The position numbers were made by a program, and so were the translations under genes. Below, in pieces: positions 47,140 through 60,300 of a stretch of DNA of 64,000 bases (the stretch's first letter is position 1; each line of letters begins with the position of its first letter). The notes under the pieces are model-generated. The model searched no databases, was not told the DNA's origin, and worked only from the letters and a program-made list of their open reading frames with translations. This stretch comes from Stratiolaelaps scimitus (taxonomy: Eukaryota; Arthropoda; Arachnida; Mesostigmata; Laelapidae), in NCBI GenBank assembly GCA_019614645.1, contig JABWDB010000002.1, forward strand, positions 23,301,501 through 23,365,500, written 5' to 3'.

Positions 47140-50100
47140 GGTAATTAGCATGATGAGCGAACGGTATCACAGTACTCTGTGTAATAGAAGTTGTTGTTGT
47201 CAACGGGGACTAAAATTGCGATTCAGTCGAATTTGAGCATCCGCGTAAGGGGGCGGAAAACACGAGGATAGTTGTAATCGTATGGATATTAAGTTTGTGC
47301 ACGACACGAAGGGCCATTAGAACGAGATCGAGAAGCTTACGAAACTGCTACATATGCAGGGACAACAGTGCGATGCTTCTTTTAACTCGGACCAGTGGGT
47401 GGTGTGTCATTTTTGTTTTATCCTCTCTTACTCTCTTAAATTCGTGATACCACCCGGCATATTCATGCGGTAGACAAACTCGGTGACCGTGTGGCACAGT
47501 ATCGATAAGGTATATCGCACAGTTTATTTTATCATACAATGTTTTGTTCACATCACGCAATGTTTGTTGATTGCCATCCTTTGCGGGGCGTCGCGATTAT
47601 TACATAAAATTTAGTTACAACATAACATAATAATTCATTGAATTATTATCAATCCGCTAATTTTGACTCTGTGTCCTTCCCTCGCCGTCAGGCGGCATCT
47701 ATCGATCATTTTTCAATAACACGCAAGATTTCGAATTGTGGTAGAGCGGAAAAAAATATTTCAATAAATGTTGCCAAAAAGTTCACAGAAGTATGTGTGT
47801 CGTAATAGAAGTAAGCAAGTATTGATTGAGATATAGTAGATAAATCGATTCGTGAGTAATGAGGATTGTTGTCTTACATGAAGTTCTTAGCTATTATATT
47901 TAGAATGGAGAACATAACGCAGAGGGATTGTAGGATCAGGGCTACATCTGTATTGCGGATTCCGACACATTTGTTAAATAAAATCCACAGATGTCTATAT
48001 ATGTTTCTATTTGCACGACCGGTATATACCGAAAATAAATCTTTAATCCTTCTCTATTCGCGATCGGCATGCCGCGATAGATCATTCATTTCCAGTGTCA
48101 GTTTCTGTAGGAGTTTTCCCTTTACCTGTGTAGCACGATGCTAGGACCACTCATAGCTACAGTCTTGGTGCGACCGCGCACCGATTTGGAGTTTGAAGCC
48201 ACCAAACATCGCATCGTTAAAAAATTTTCCGGGCAGATCCTCAGCCAACTTTTATCGCCCACGGTACTGCTTTCGGGCCTCTGTCCCCGGAGCTAACGAT
48301 CCACTACTGACTTACCGACCGCATGGTTCCGAGTAGTCGTAGGGGTTGAGGAAGCCATTTTCAGCAATGTGGGTTTGCGATTGAGTTTACTCGCGGCGTC
48401 ACCTCACACGTGCAGTGGATGTCGCGTATTAGTTACACCTTCAGGACAACACGGATTGCCGTATCTTGGGTTCCGGATGTCGCCTCCGACAGGCGACGAC
48501 AAACGATACATTCGGCTGAGCCCTTCGTTCGGGTCAGATTGTCTGCACACTGAAACTCACCCCTCATATGTCGGTCACGGGCCTCCCAGCCAGGGTACGC
48601 TTCAGGAACATCAGAGCAATGGAAGCTCCGGAAATCCGCTGATCCAGGCCTACTACTTATTCTGCTAGTTGGCCTTTGAGACTTTAGGTGGCCCAGGGAC
48701 TCTCGAGTGTACCCGAGGGTATCTCTGACAGACAGGTCAAAACTACAAGGAACAAACTTCGCTGGTAACTTTTTATGCAGAAACTGCTTCTTGTTAGTCA
48801 ACGTCGTGATACAATCTCGGTTCCAGTTTTCCTTGAACCTCTCGCAATTGAGACTACAGACGTTCATACAAGACAATTATAAATGATTATATATATATAA
48901 TAAATGATTTTATGATATATATGTACATATATATATATATGCATCTGGCGGAGCTATAACAATTATCGTTTATTTCAGTTATTTCAAATAGCGTCTGATT
49001 TAAGCTATTTCAATCCAGGTGTAAATCGTTGTGAACACCACCTTAGCTAAATGGGTCTTGCGGCCATGCGAAACGTTCCCGTATAACAGATGCCTCCAAT
49101 TTCTGTATGATAAAATAGTCTCGAATAAAAAATCTACATTCATGTGTATGAGTGAGTCTGGTGGACAGTCGTCGTTCCATGCAGGCTAATGCTTTATCAC
49201 ACATTGGTTTCGGGCGCTGAGAGTTGCCGCACCGCAGCAGTCCTCGAGGCTTTAGCTGGCGGGATTTGTTTGTCATGTCAATGCGTAATATGCATCTCAT
49301 TGAAGACGTGCGCGCTTCCTCGGTGTCGGGTTGTCTTTGTGTCTTTCTCTCGCTGCTCAACATTGTTCGCTGTCTATGTTGGAGGTTTATCTCGAATGTC
49401 GCAACTGACTTGATGTGAATGGTCGGTCGGCTTGTGTTGCCACTCAACGGCATTGTCAGCACTCAGAGGAAGGCAACCTAGGCTAGCTTCCGCGAAGTGA
49501 TTCGAACTGATGGCGAGCACATACAACCATAAATACGACTCTGTCTATATAATTTTATATATAATATAATGTTATTCGGTGGCGTGGTCATAAACATATA
49601 ACGCATATGCATGGACGCTTGAGCAGACAGTGTGAGGGCGCGTTCTCTATAAAGCCTTATCCTAAACGTGTTTTCGAATAGGCTGACCATTATTGGCGAC
49701 TCCATGGCGCTCTCAAATGCTATATATAGTGCTCAATGTTCGCAAGGTGATTCTATGAGGGACCTTTATGCGTCCGTTCCACTATTAAATGGAGCTTCCC
49801 ACTGTTTATGTTCTCTGCTAAAATAATTCACAGTGAATTACTTCGCCTTTGAAGAGGCGCAACAAAAAAGGGCGCATATTTAGTCACTTTAAAATTTAGA
49901 GGGGGGGATGTATTGTCTTCTGTGGAGAGAGGGACTTATCTCCTTTTAATCAGTTTAATAGGATGCCCACCAGGTCTTATTTACAGGCTCGACAATTTTT
50001 CCACCTCAGTAAGGTAACTCATTGTAATAGGAGATTAGTAGAGGTACGAGTGGTGAGCGTAATCTCGTAGGCAACAATTTCAACCCTTCATATGAACGAG

Positions 50101-52210
50101 GAATTTCAATTCAACGCCTATTGATTTTCCCTCCCACGTTCTCATCGGCGTTCCAGGGCAGTCAATGACGTGAGATCGGAGCTGCACGAGCTGCACCTGA
50201 CGTCCAACACAGTGTGATTCGATCCTGTATTAAGTGATCCTCAGTGGGTACTATGCGGCAGAACACTAGGCGTTAAAAACGTCAAACTAGTGTTTGCAAT
50301 GGGGCTCGTTGAGCAATGAAAACTGAACGTGGAGGGTAACATGACGCGTCCAAGTTGACTCTTTTCAGTGATATCCAAAATAAAAGCAGACCGCATTTAT
50401 ATGTAAAACTTCGCCAGCTGTCGAAGCTCTGTGAACTAAATAGTCTTCTAGTTCTCGTACTCACAAACCGCAATATATTACGCCATGGATCTATTTACTA
50501 AGCCCACTTCAGGAAGTATATATATATATATATATACGCTAATATCCAAACGATTTTCAATTATTGACAAAATCTTGGTCGGTGCGTATTCCCTCAGCCG
50601 AGTCATGCGGCCATTTGCTCAACGCCGTAAGGTTTCGTAGCTTTGCGAACACTCTAACTATTAATCTGTGAGGTAATTACAATAAACAAAATATATGTAT
50701 TTTTTATTGTCAAAGATCGATTATTTCGTATACATAATCAGTTTAGTAATTTCGGATAGGTACATCACTTCGCCATAATGACTTACTATGGCGCTATCAA
50801 ATGCTGCATATTGTATAATATAAAACGTTTACAGAGCGATTCTATGAGGATCCCTATGCATGCCTCGCTGATTGTTGTTGCATTTTTACCTTGTTGTTCC
50901 TCCGTTGTAAGCATTCAATCTCGTTTATTTGTATCTTTCTATCAGTACTTAATAGTCGCTCTCTCATTTCTTGCTTCGCACGTACGTACTTTTCATTTGG
51001 TGTGAGTCACAGACGGTGTGCTGTGATTATGGTGAGATTTATTCCGAGACGGCACATTGGAAGCGGAGCACGCATTGCTAAGTCGTGTAGAGTGATATCA
51101 TGGCTGAAGCTAGCCAACTAATTTACAATTGGCTCTTGCGTGACTAACTCCATTTTTGTACTTACTACGATCTCATCTTGAAAGATCTTAGATCGTGCCT
51201 GTCGCTGTCGATGTTATTGCTATTTATATTGTGTTGTGGTGAACTTTATGATAGAGTTTCATCGGGGATACTAGCTGTGGATGCGCAGGATCGAGACAGA
51301 GTAAGCCGATGAGTAACACAGTGCTAGCGATCATTGTATTCTGCATTGAGAAAATAACAGAGCTCCCCGAATGAAGATGCACTATCCTGATAACGATACT
51401 GCCAATGAAACACCACCCACAATTATTACATTCAGATAAACTTCATTCAAACATGGTACAAGTCTGGCGAACGAATCAATTCGGTAAAATAAAACTAAGA
51501 TTGGTAAAATGGTAGCATTTAATAACGAGCCTAGATCATACGAGCTAAATCACTGATCAAGCTGTGTTGTATTACGTGGTGACGCTGAACTGTGGCTCTC
51601 TATGCTACGCGTGAAAGGTGGCAATAAGTTTCGTTTGTAACCTACTGATCTACTGGAGGATTTACAACATGACATCTGCGTTCAGTTAATTGAGCTAGCA
51701 AGGTTTTGCTGTCTCTTACTAGAGTGCATCGTGAATGCTAGCAGAGGTGTTTGTAGGAGGAGGTTTGTCGCCAACATGTTACATAATAAGTAGCCCATCA
51801 TAATGAGGCCGCTGAGTCCACGATAACTAGCTGAATAATCTTCACAGTTAAGTCATTGTATATCACCATGCTACATCCTTTTTATTTGTTTCTAGCTCTA
51901 CAGTTCTGTCTTTTCCTGATCGTGAGCAAGCCTACTTTCATCGTCGTCGCTCGCCCTTCACCTTGCTGAGTGAAGCATTTGACAGTGCGACACCCACCTG
52001 ATTGTGGGGCTTTTACACATCAGCCGGAACTGTTACGAAACTGTGACGAGAGCATGATGATGCGTGCCGAGTTGTCCGTGTGTCGTCATGGTCCGCGCGA
52101 TGGCGGGACGCTGCCTATCGATGCGTCGGACAGCGAAGACACCAAAGAGAGATGTATTCTAAAAATGATTTTTATAAGAAACAATTCTGATCAGATGAAA
52201 AAGAGCAATA
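47140..52210. other. Gene-poor stretch
   Basis: A minus-strand frame at 47348-47560 (KINCAIYLIDTVPHGHRV, with a donor-like AGA|GTAAGAG near 47434) and frames on both strands at 48369-48876 are unassigned. TA arrays lie around 48887-48940 and at 50517-50536. No exon, repeat family or RNA gene is supported. Confidence 0.45.
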
Positions 52211-52219
52211 GACACTATA

Positions 52220-53320
52220 ATTGGTAACACAGGTAATACCAGCTGCCGTACTGCGAACGACAGAATTCCACCGCAACATGTATCTGCAATCCCACCTGTT
52301 GGTACCGATAAGTATCCGAAGTACAATACTTTCTGTATGCGTGTTGGCTTTTGAGTTTCTGCGCGCGCTTGTCCCTGGAAACAGCGGCTATCTCTCTGTA
52401 CTTTCCACTCGTTCAGAAGGGTCTACCGGAGACGAGCGTTTTACGTACGCTATCCTCGCCCTTCGCGCTCTTGCCTGTCATGAGTTGTTCGCGAGAAGAA
52501 GTACGTCCCGGCATATCCTGTCCCGTGTGCTGGCTGTAACGAGGTAACATAGCCAACAGCCGCTGCAGACATGACGGCTATAGCTGCACCAGCATAACCA
52601 ACGCAGTATATAGCCAGACAATCGGCGAGCATGATGCTATGCGTCTAGCCGTCGCGGTGCAAGCGTTCGTAATGCTAGTCGCCGCGTATAATGCAGCACC
52701 CATGTTGCTTTGCTTGTTGTTGGAATTAGCGTTGAGCGATCCCGAGTGAAGGTGAGGCCGCACGAGCACCGACAACGAAGGCACTGTGCCAATGTCATCG
52801 GTGGCGCTGGTTGCGCGGAACACGTCAGCTATCCACACGTAACGAATACACACACTCTTTCTGTTTATGCTGTCGGTGAACGTTTACCTATGTGTGTTTG
52901 TGTGTGTATTTTCTCGTGTGTAGAAGTGTGTGATGTGTCCATCTATGGCTCTGTTTGTGCGTGCGTCTCAGGCGGTCGGTGTGTCAAGGGACACTACATA
53001 GACGAAGCAGAACTAACCGCATCTAGACGCGCGATAGGAGGCCACAATGATTTGCTGACTGAGCCTGTCCGAAGCTGATAGAATAGCAGAAGTCGACGCG
53101 GTGCGGACCACCACCAGATGATCCATGGTGGCGACAGTAGCACTACTTCAAGTGACTGTTCATTCACGCCCGCGAGCTCATTGGGCTGGGTCATGCCATG
53201 AAACGCCGCTACGCCAATTGATGCATAGGCCTCGCCATCCGACTCGTCAACAACAACAGGAGCAACAGTGATAATAACGGTACTTGCCACTACTGATACT
53301 GGTGCATGCCAACGCAATAG
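52220..53320. other. GC-richer block with coding-like frames on both strands
   Basis: Minus strand: a frame at 52578-52853 reads YVWIADVFRATSATDDIG and later MGAALYAATSITNACTATA with about 60 percent G/C at third positions; the next frame over (52450-52632) continues with a hydrophobic MLADCLAIYCVGYAGAAIAV. Plus strand: an ORF from an ATG at 52278 to 52547 (MYLQSHLLVPISIRST) and a frame 52710-53078 are also open. Because both strands score alike I cannot choose. It may be one real exon plus its shadows, or none. Confidence 0.22.
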
Positions 53321-53329
53321 ATTGATGTA

Positions 53330-54147
53330 GTCGCAACGGCGACTGAAACGTTCGAGACAGCAGCGCGGCAGTGGATGCTATAACACTTCGCAGCTTTGTG
53401 CTGCAAGACATGCCGTTTTCGGCCGTAGATATGTTTGAGCAGAGAGTCGGAAAATCGCGCGGATAAGTACGGCATAGTGCGGCGCCCCCGCTGCCAGGTT
53501 GACAATTTGAATTCGAGGGAGAGTGGTCCTCGTAAAGGGCGGCTAACGACGGAGAGTGTCTCGTGAATAAAAAATGCTTCCGCCTGGCTGCGAGTTGAAA
53601 ACGGACCACTCCATTCACCAGATGAGTAGTTAAGGACCGGCTATTCGCGTGCTTGTGTGTGTGTGTGTATTTGTGTCTATGGTGCTAATTACTTGCACGA
53701 CGCTGTGTGGCAGAAATTCTGAAATTTAAGAAGGAGGTAGCTGCCGAGGTAACGTACTGTATGTGTGTTGTCGAATTGTGGAGTGAACACATGCGTACGG
53801 AGGGGTAACTAATCTCCGTCGGACGCGGAAAATTGTCCTATGTGAATTTGATATATGAAACTGATGAGCGAATCAGGAATTACGAGAGAAGACTCGGTCA
53901 AATGGACGCATCCGACTGTAAAGTGCCCGATCATCAGAAGGGAAACGTCAAATTTCAACGCCATAGCGAAATGACCCAACTCTGCGTCGTCACCGTGTAA
54001 GAAGAGAGGTTAGTACAACTCACTATTTTCTTTTTATAAAGGTTTTGTCCAGTTTTCCCTTTTTTTATACGATACCAGAACGAACACACACAGACAGACA
54101 TGTGCGACGGAAGAACTCCAATAGATCAACTTTCATCTTTTGCTTAG

Positions 54148-54183
<36 letters not shown>

Positions 54184-55745
54184 GGTCACCTTTGGAGGAT
54201 GTTCCTCATGCAGTATTGTTCATGTATCATATAAGTTGATAAACTTCCTGAAATTCGTGATGAAGTCCGCAAAAGCCGGTAGAACAAGTGGGTCCTTAAT
54301 GCTATCTTAGAACACCATCTGCGTCCGATACTATGTGTACACAAATTTATATATATATATCTAAGATGATGAGATGGAATTGAGAGTCCAGGTGAGAAAC
54401 GTTACCATTATACACCTGTTGAGATTACTGCTATCGAAATGTTCAATCCAGGCAAAGGACGGCCATAGAACGACACAATAGCGACATAATAATGTATGTC
54501 AGGTCGCGTTGTTTGTGTAACACCAAACTCTTGAGGCAAGGTGCGGCCTATCACTCCGTCCTTTAAGATACCACTAACCCGCTTACCATGACGTCCGATT
54601 CTAATCTACTAACTATTGACGTATGTCAAACAGATGACAACTCAAATATTGTCAAAGGTCCATACCATATCACAACGCACATGGCTCGTCTGTCACCTAT
54701 TGCTGGAACACGAATCGAACGACTCATAAAATCAAGATTCCACTGCTGCAATGGCACGTTAGCTTAATGTAGAGCAGTCGATAACAATATATTTACGCTT
54801 CTCGTTCCTCAAAACGGAATCACCGTTGATTAATCAAAGTGTTTCTTGTTCATTGATTGACTGGTGTTTGGTCTTTGGTTCTGTAAATATGAGCTAAGCT
54901 GACACAGACATTGTGTTTGAGCTGGGTGGAGACGCAATTGAGGACAGCTGGCGATGAGTATTCACTCGTAATGCTATTCAATACCAGGTGAAGAAATTAA
55001 AGGAAAAATTGCACACTCGTTTTGGCAAGGCCACTGGCGATAAACTATAGAAAGAGCTGAATTTTCAATTCGTTATTTGTAAATTACATACCTGTCCATT
55101 ACATTTGTTTCTGCTATATTCAACAAGAGGCGTAATCTTTGCTGTCACTCTCACCCAGAATTTGACCCTCTGATTCAAAGACACCTTAACCTGATCGGCG
55201 CCGACTGACATGCTAAGCAGGACAACGTCCCTGGTATAATATATGACGTTGACTTCAAAGACGGTTCAATCCAGTGACAAGGAGGTGCCTATTTCGGACC
55301 GGAAGTCACAGAAGTAGCAGCATTACACCTATCGTCTCTGCCGTATGCACAGCGTTGTATGTAATGCTCGTATCCGGTAAGCGGAAAAGACTGGTCTACG
55401 TGGCATTTGAAACGAGTGTAATTCAGAAAAAAATCTGCTTCTAATGGTAGCCGTAAGGTTTCTGGCATCGATCCCCTGACAGATTCACAGTCGATGACTC
55501 ATTAGCCTGAAATGAAGTTTCGGTAATTTCATACGTAATATTGCTGGCTTCACGTTTTATACAATGAGTCTCATTGTAGTTCATGTTTAATCGAGAGTCG
55601 TAGCACCTAGCACATCTGAAATTGCGGGTAATTGCGCTTAACAACGGAAACACGCTATTTTATTAAAACTGTAATTAGGCAGTTATTATACTTATATAAC
55701 ATGCTTGGCTGAATACAGTAAAATGTTTTTGGCTAAATTGAACAA
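53330..55745. other. Gene-poor stretch left of the Tc1-type element
   Basis: A (TG)n run near 53655-53668 and TA arrays at 54156-54183 and about 54347-54360 are the only features. No exon is supported. Confidence 0.48.
54156..54183. repeat. (TA)n microsatellite, 28 bp
   Basis: Uninterrupted TA repeat. Confidence 0.96.
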
Positions 55746-55750
55746 CGATC

Positions 55751-55776
55751 TATATATATATATATATATATATATA
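55751..55776. repeat. (TA)n tract at the Tc1-type insertion point
   Basis: Thirteen TA units end directly at the element's left border; the final TA is the target-site duplication. Confidence 0.95.
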
Positions 55777-56006
55777 CAGTGGTGTGAATAAAGTTAACGC
55801 ACCCCTATATTTCAACAAATCGTAACAAAGAATACACATTTGAGGCATTTATTCTGTGTCAGATTAATGTACATGTCAAATAACATACATACGACAAAGA
55901 ACAGCGCATATGACATCGCATGCAATCTGCTACAGCAAAATGTGTCATATTTCCGTGGCGAAAAATGATAACGCACCCTCAGTTATCGAGTGTTTTCGCT
56001 GAATTA
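55777..56006 (+). repeat. Left terminal inverted repeat of the Tc1-type element
   Basis: The 230 bases match the reverse complement of 57120-57349 apart from position 55798, where C faces C (57328). The match ends abruptly at GAATTA, just inside the transposase stop codon region. Confidence 0.95.
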
Positions 56007-56027
56007 GTTCTTGTTTTCTTGTGCTAA

Positions 56028-57081
56028 TCAGTACCGTGTGGACTCACCCTTGCTAATTATAACGTCAAAGACTCGGTTTGGCATACTATCAGCGAAATTT
56101 AGCAGGATCCGGTTGCTGACATCTCCCCAGGCCTCCAACAACGCCTTTTTTAGTGTTTCCACGGATGTATACTGTCGATTCGACGCGTATACTCTTCGGA
56201 TAAGAATGCCCTAGAGGTTCTCCATCGGGTTGAGCTAAGAAGAACATGCTAGCCACTCTAGGGTACCAATGTCATGCCGTCTTAACCGCGCATGTGTACT
56301 AGCGCTGACGTGAATTGAAGCGTTATCTTGTTAGAAAACAATTGGAAGTAGGTGAAATCTGCTACTAAATGGTAGTAGGTTGTTGGTCAACATCTGCTGA
56401 TAGTCCTCGCTATTCATTTGAGATGAGATGAAAGTGAATCCAAGTTTGCAAAGCTTCCCAACCCATAAAGCACTCTCCGCCGAACATGTGCTTCGAGAGT
56501 ACCGCGACTCTCTACGTACATCATGCCAGTAACCGTTAAATCCATCTAGCCCATCCAAATTTAACTTCTTCTCGTCACTGGAGACGATTTGAAACAACAT
56601 AGTACCTTTTAGATAGATGTGCACCCTCAGGACACTATTTAAAAAACGTTGCCCCAATATTCATCAATGTCCAGTCTCCGTCCATTTTGTTGCGGGCGAA
56701 GTTTAGTTGGGCAATCATATGGCGTTGTTGAAGACGAGGTGTTGTTCTCATTTGCGCCCGTATGATATGCGGATAACGCTTAATTGTATTTAAAACTGTT
56801 GATCTATGAACCTGAAGGGTTAACCCTTGCCTGATTGCTTCACAACTTATGGTCGAATTCGAGGCCAATCTACAGATATGCATGACAGTTCGCTGCCTGT
56901 TCTTTCGTGGACGTCCTTTAGACTTATTAGTACCATATTTCGATGGACTGCGTCAATAATTTTGCACTACGTGACGATTTTTGCCAATTTCTCTGGCAAT
57001 TGCAGTCTGGGTCTTTCCTGCACGGTGTAAAGCGGTAATAACTGCTTTCTCTGCATCAGTAAGGCTCGAAGCGCGTCCCAT
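56028..57081 (-). pseudogene. Tc1-type transposase (DD34E), broken by stops and frameshifts
   Basis: Reading from the ATG at 57081, the first part shows two helix-turn-helix regions (TDAEKAVITALHRAGKTQ, then EAIRQGLTLQVHRSTVLNTI) typical of paired-like Tc1 DNA-binding domains. The catalytic half follows in another frame: SDEKKLNLDG holds the first Asp, QDNASIHVS the second, and NPME the Glu, with 34 residues between second Asp and Glu. The end is FADSMPNRVFDVI and a stop at 56028. Damage includes in-frame stops near 56953, 56331, 56235 and 56211, a frame change and apparent extra sequence around 56640, and a paired frame slip near 56480. It cannot make an active enzyme. Several stops look like single transitions (Gln and Trp codons). 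Confidence 0.95.
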
Positions 57082-57119
57082 GACTGCAGTACTGCTTGAA
57101 TGCTCAACACAAACTGGAT

Positions 57120-57349
57120 TAATTCAGCGAAAACACTCGATAACTGAGGGTGCGTTATCATTTTTCGCCACGGAAATATGACACATTTTGCTGTAGCAGA
57201 TTGCATGCGATGTCATATGCGCTGTTCTTTGTCGTATGTATGTTATTTGACATGTACATTAATCTGACACAGAATAAATGCCTCAAATGTGTATTCTTTG
57301 TTACGATTTGTTGAAATATAGGGGTGCCTTAACTTTATTCACACCACTG
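57120..57349 (-). repeat. Right terminal inverted repeat of the Tc1-type element
   Basis: This is the mirror of 55777-56006. The transposase start codon lies about 40 bases inside it, so the repeat would hold the transposase promoter and, as in other long-repeat Tc1 elements, probably the transposase binding sites. Confidence 0.95.
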
Positions 57350-57351
57350 TA

Positions 57352-60300
57352 TAGGTAACTTCAACATAGTCAATACAGAACTCATTACAAGAGCACCTTA
57401 CGCTGCAGGTTCACATAAATAAGCTTTTGTTGCTAAGCGTGGCATATAAGTAAAATTTTGAGGCTGCAGGAAGGACAATCTAATCTATACAAGGTCTACA
57501 CCGAGTCGAGTTCTGATGTCCCTTAAAGTAAATAATAATAATAAAAATAATCATTTAAGTCTAATAAGTCTAAGTTCGGTATCGAGTCAAGTGTCATTTA
57601 CGCTAGCAGCGTCCAGTATGTAGCGGTACTACAACAACAACAACAACAACAAAGAAAAGCAATTCGCCGTAAATTTTTTGCGTCTCACGAGCGCATCAAT
57701 GTTGAAGACACACGTGTTTTTTTATACAATAAAGAGAAATTACTACATTAGTGAACTGCTGAGCCGGGTCACTGAAGGTCTCGTCTCATGCAAATCCAAC
57801 TATTTAGCAAGTATTATGTACTTGCTCTAGGTGCCAATTATCAATACGCGAATCATCCTATGGTGCAATGAGATTGTATTGTACAATAGTTGGTGAGGTC
57901 TGTGCAAGGAAAAATCGCATATCCACTGCATCTCTCGAATATTCTTTAGAGGTTACAACACTGTACAACTCCGTCTGTCGGCTAGCAAACGACACGCGAC
58001 ACGAAGGTTTCGTGCGAGAATAATTTCAGGTATTAATTTGCCATTGTCATCTTCCTATTTTCTAATCTTCTGCTCCTCGTGTCCGCCCGGAAGAACAAGC
58101 TAGTGTAATACTCACATATTTCTACCGATTTTTCATAAGTGTGTTATTGAACGTGATGCAATTCATTTTCTATCACGCAATGTCTTTCTTTTACGCACAT
58201 TCTACGCAGGAAGTTCATTTCGTGGTTAAAATAAGCCACCTTTCCTATAACTTGGAGGCATATTACATCTCTGCTGTGTTCCAGTCTGTAGATAGAAACA
58301 CACGTTGTTTTCATCGATCGGTGACAATTTAGTGATAATTCCATATTTCTGGGACAATCATCAGTTTAGTCACCTCTCCCATATGATGTGTATACCATAC
58401 ATCGTATATACTCCGCATATTGCGTGGTTTCACTTTAGTGAAATACCCCTCACTGTGCAATATCACCCTATGCTCCATTCAAGTGATTCCTGCAGCTGGC
58501 CGATGAGAATTGCAGACATCAGCTGTCGTCGTCGTCGTAATCCCAGAGACACGCAAGACTGCTGACTCAACAATCAACGACACGAGAGAGGACGATTTCC
58601 ACTCATTAGCATGATGTCTACACAGCCAGAGAATACGAATATATAGATAGATATATTGTTATGAGGGAAGAAATGCCGATCCTTGATTGCAGGCGCAATT
58701 ACAGCCGCAATCAACGTTGGAGATGGGGCGTTGTAGGGACGGAGGGAAGCTTTCCACAGTTCGGGATGATCGGACAAATGTAGTCATGAGCAGATGTATG
58801 TCTTCGTGTGGGCGGCGGCTCACGGCATCGGGTGATGGATAAAGGACAATGGTTTTGTATATCGCTGCGTCGTACGTTCCAAAATGACCATGACTTGGGA
58901 TTTGCCCATGCTGAGATCATCCTGTGCCACTGTCGTTGTGATCGACGCCTGGTGACGACGCCAACCACGTTTACGGTCTTCGTCATGTCTATCTATTGAT
59001 GACTTCTGATCATCATTCCTCAATGTTTACTGTTGAGTTAGTCGTCCAGTACTAAATGCTTGCTTTCGAGTCCTCGCCAAATACACACATACATACACAC
59101 GCTTAGTGAACGATGTGTAATAAGACTAACAGTGATAGCATATAGATGGGTATTATGGCGATAAAAATAATCATAGTTAACGCAGCCTTTACCATTATCG
59201 CACATGAAAATAATTATCATTAAATGTTGTTAGATATATCCAGCATATATATATATATATATATATATATAATGTCAATATAAGGGATCAGGTATTAAGC
59301 CAAGTCATATTTGTATTCCCTAGAAAATCCGAACTACTGTATGTTTGAATATTTGTATTATTACAAGGAGAGAGTGGTATCATTTAGAACACTATGGTCG
59401 TCTAGGGAAGTGGCGTACCTGCGCTAAACTTACCTATGTGATAGCAGGTGAATCTAGACATAAGACGACTAAGCGCAGATTCAAACTTTGACTTTAATAA
59501 TCTTCTCGCTTTTGACACTATAGTCCTCTAAGACCCTTGTTGTACATAGTTTTAACTGAGATGCCATGTAATTAAATATGTAGCTTCTTTTTGGCCGTTG
59601 CAGCACCTTGAAACCCGATTGGAAGCCCTTGCGGCCGCGAACGGTCAACATCACATCTCTATCAGCCGTACACGTTCAGAAGATATCGCAATCCTAACTA
59701 AATCATAATGGACAATCCAGCGCTAAATATTCAGGTACCTCTTAAGTTCAGATAATTATGATATGTCTAGAGAATGGCAGATGACACTCTTGTATTATCT
59801 TCTACAACACAAGAGATACAATACAACACAAATACACGTGCATTCGCATGGCATGTTCTAGCGTGAGTTCGACCTCTCATAGCTATCCGCGGAACTCCCT
59901 GTGGCGTGCAGCGTCTGACTATAAATATAGTTGATCTAGCTGACGGCAAAATCGTCATCGCGCAACACCAGAAAGCTCTGTTGGCCAAAGCACCCTTGGC
60001 AAATCAACTGAAGGTCGAAGTATCACGACGTCATAGGCTTCCACCGTTGGGCCCGACTGAAACGGATGTCTTCTTGTGCCCAACAGAAACTTGTCATGTG
60101 GCCGCCACGCGAATGTGCTCTTTTCTTTATATTTTCGTGTCAAATATTATAGATCTTTATTGATTTACAATAAATTTATAGTTGTACAGATTGACAACGA
60201 GTTTTGATCAACTGATCAGATCAGGTTATTGTATGCGCTTCAATAAGCCTTTTCGATTTGACACAAGCTGATGAAATAATATATGCGTACTCTCTCTGGC

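Larger units (their letters stand above)
55777..57349 (-). mobile_element. Complete but disabled Tc1/mariner-superfamily DNA transposon
   Basis: The 1573-bp element begins CAGTGGTGTG and ends CACACCACTG. It is flanked on both sides by TA (55775-55776 and 57350-57351), the target duplicated by this superfamily. It has 230-bp terminal inverted repeats with a single mismatch. Between them lies one transposase gene on the minus strand carrying several stops and frame changes. The left end abuts a (TA)n tract, a natural TA-rich target. Long repeats plus a DD34E-type transposase place it in the Tc1 branch; an exact family name would need a repeat library. Confidence 0.96.

Noticed and set aside
48369..48876. 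Opposed open frames of 99 and 147 codons that might be retroelement gag or pol
   Set aside because: No zinc knuckle, protease, reverse transcriptase or integrase motif could be found in either frame.
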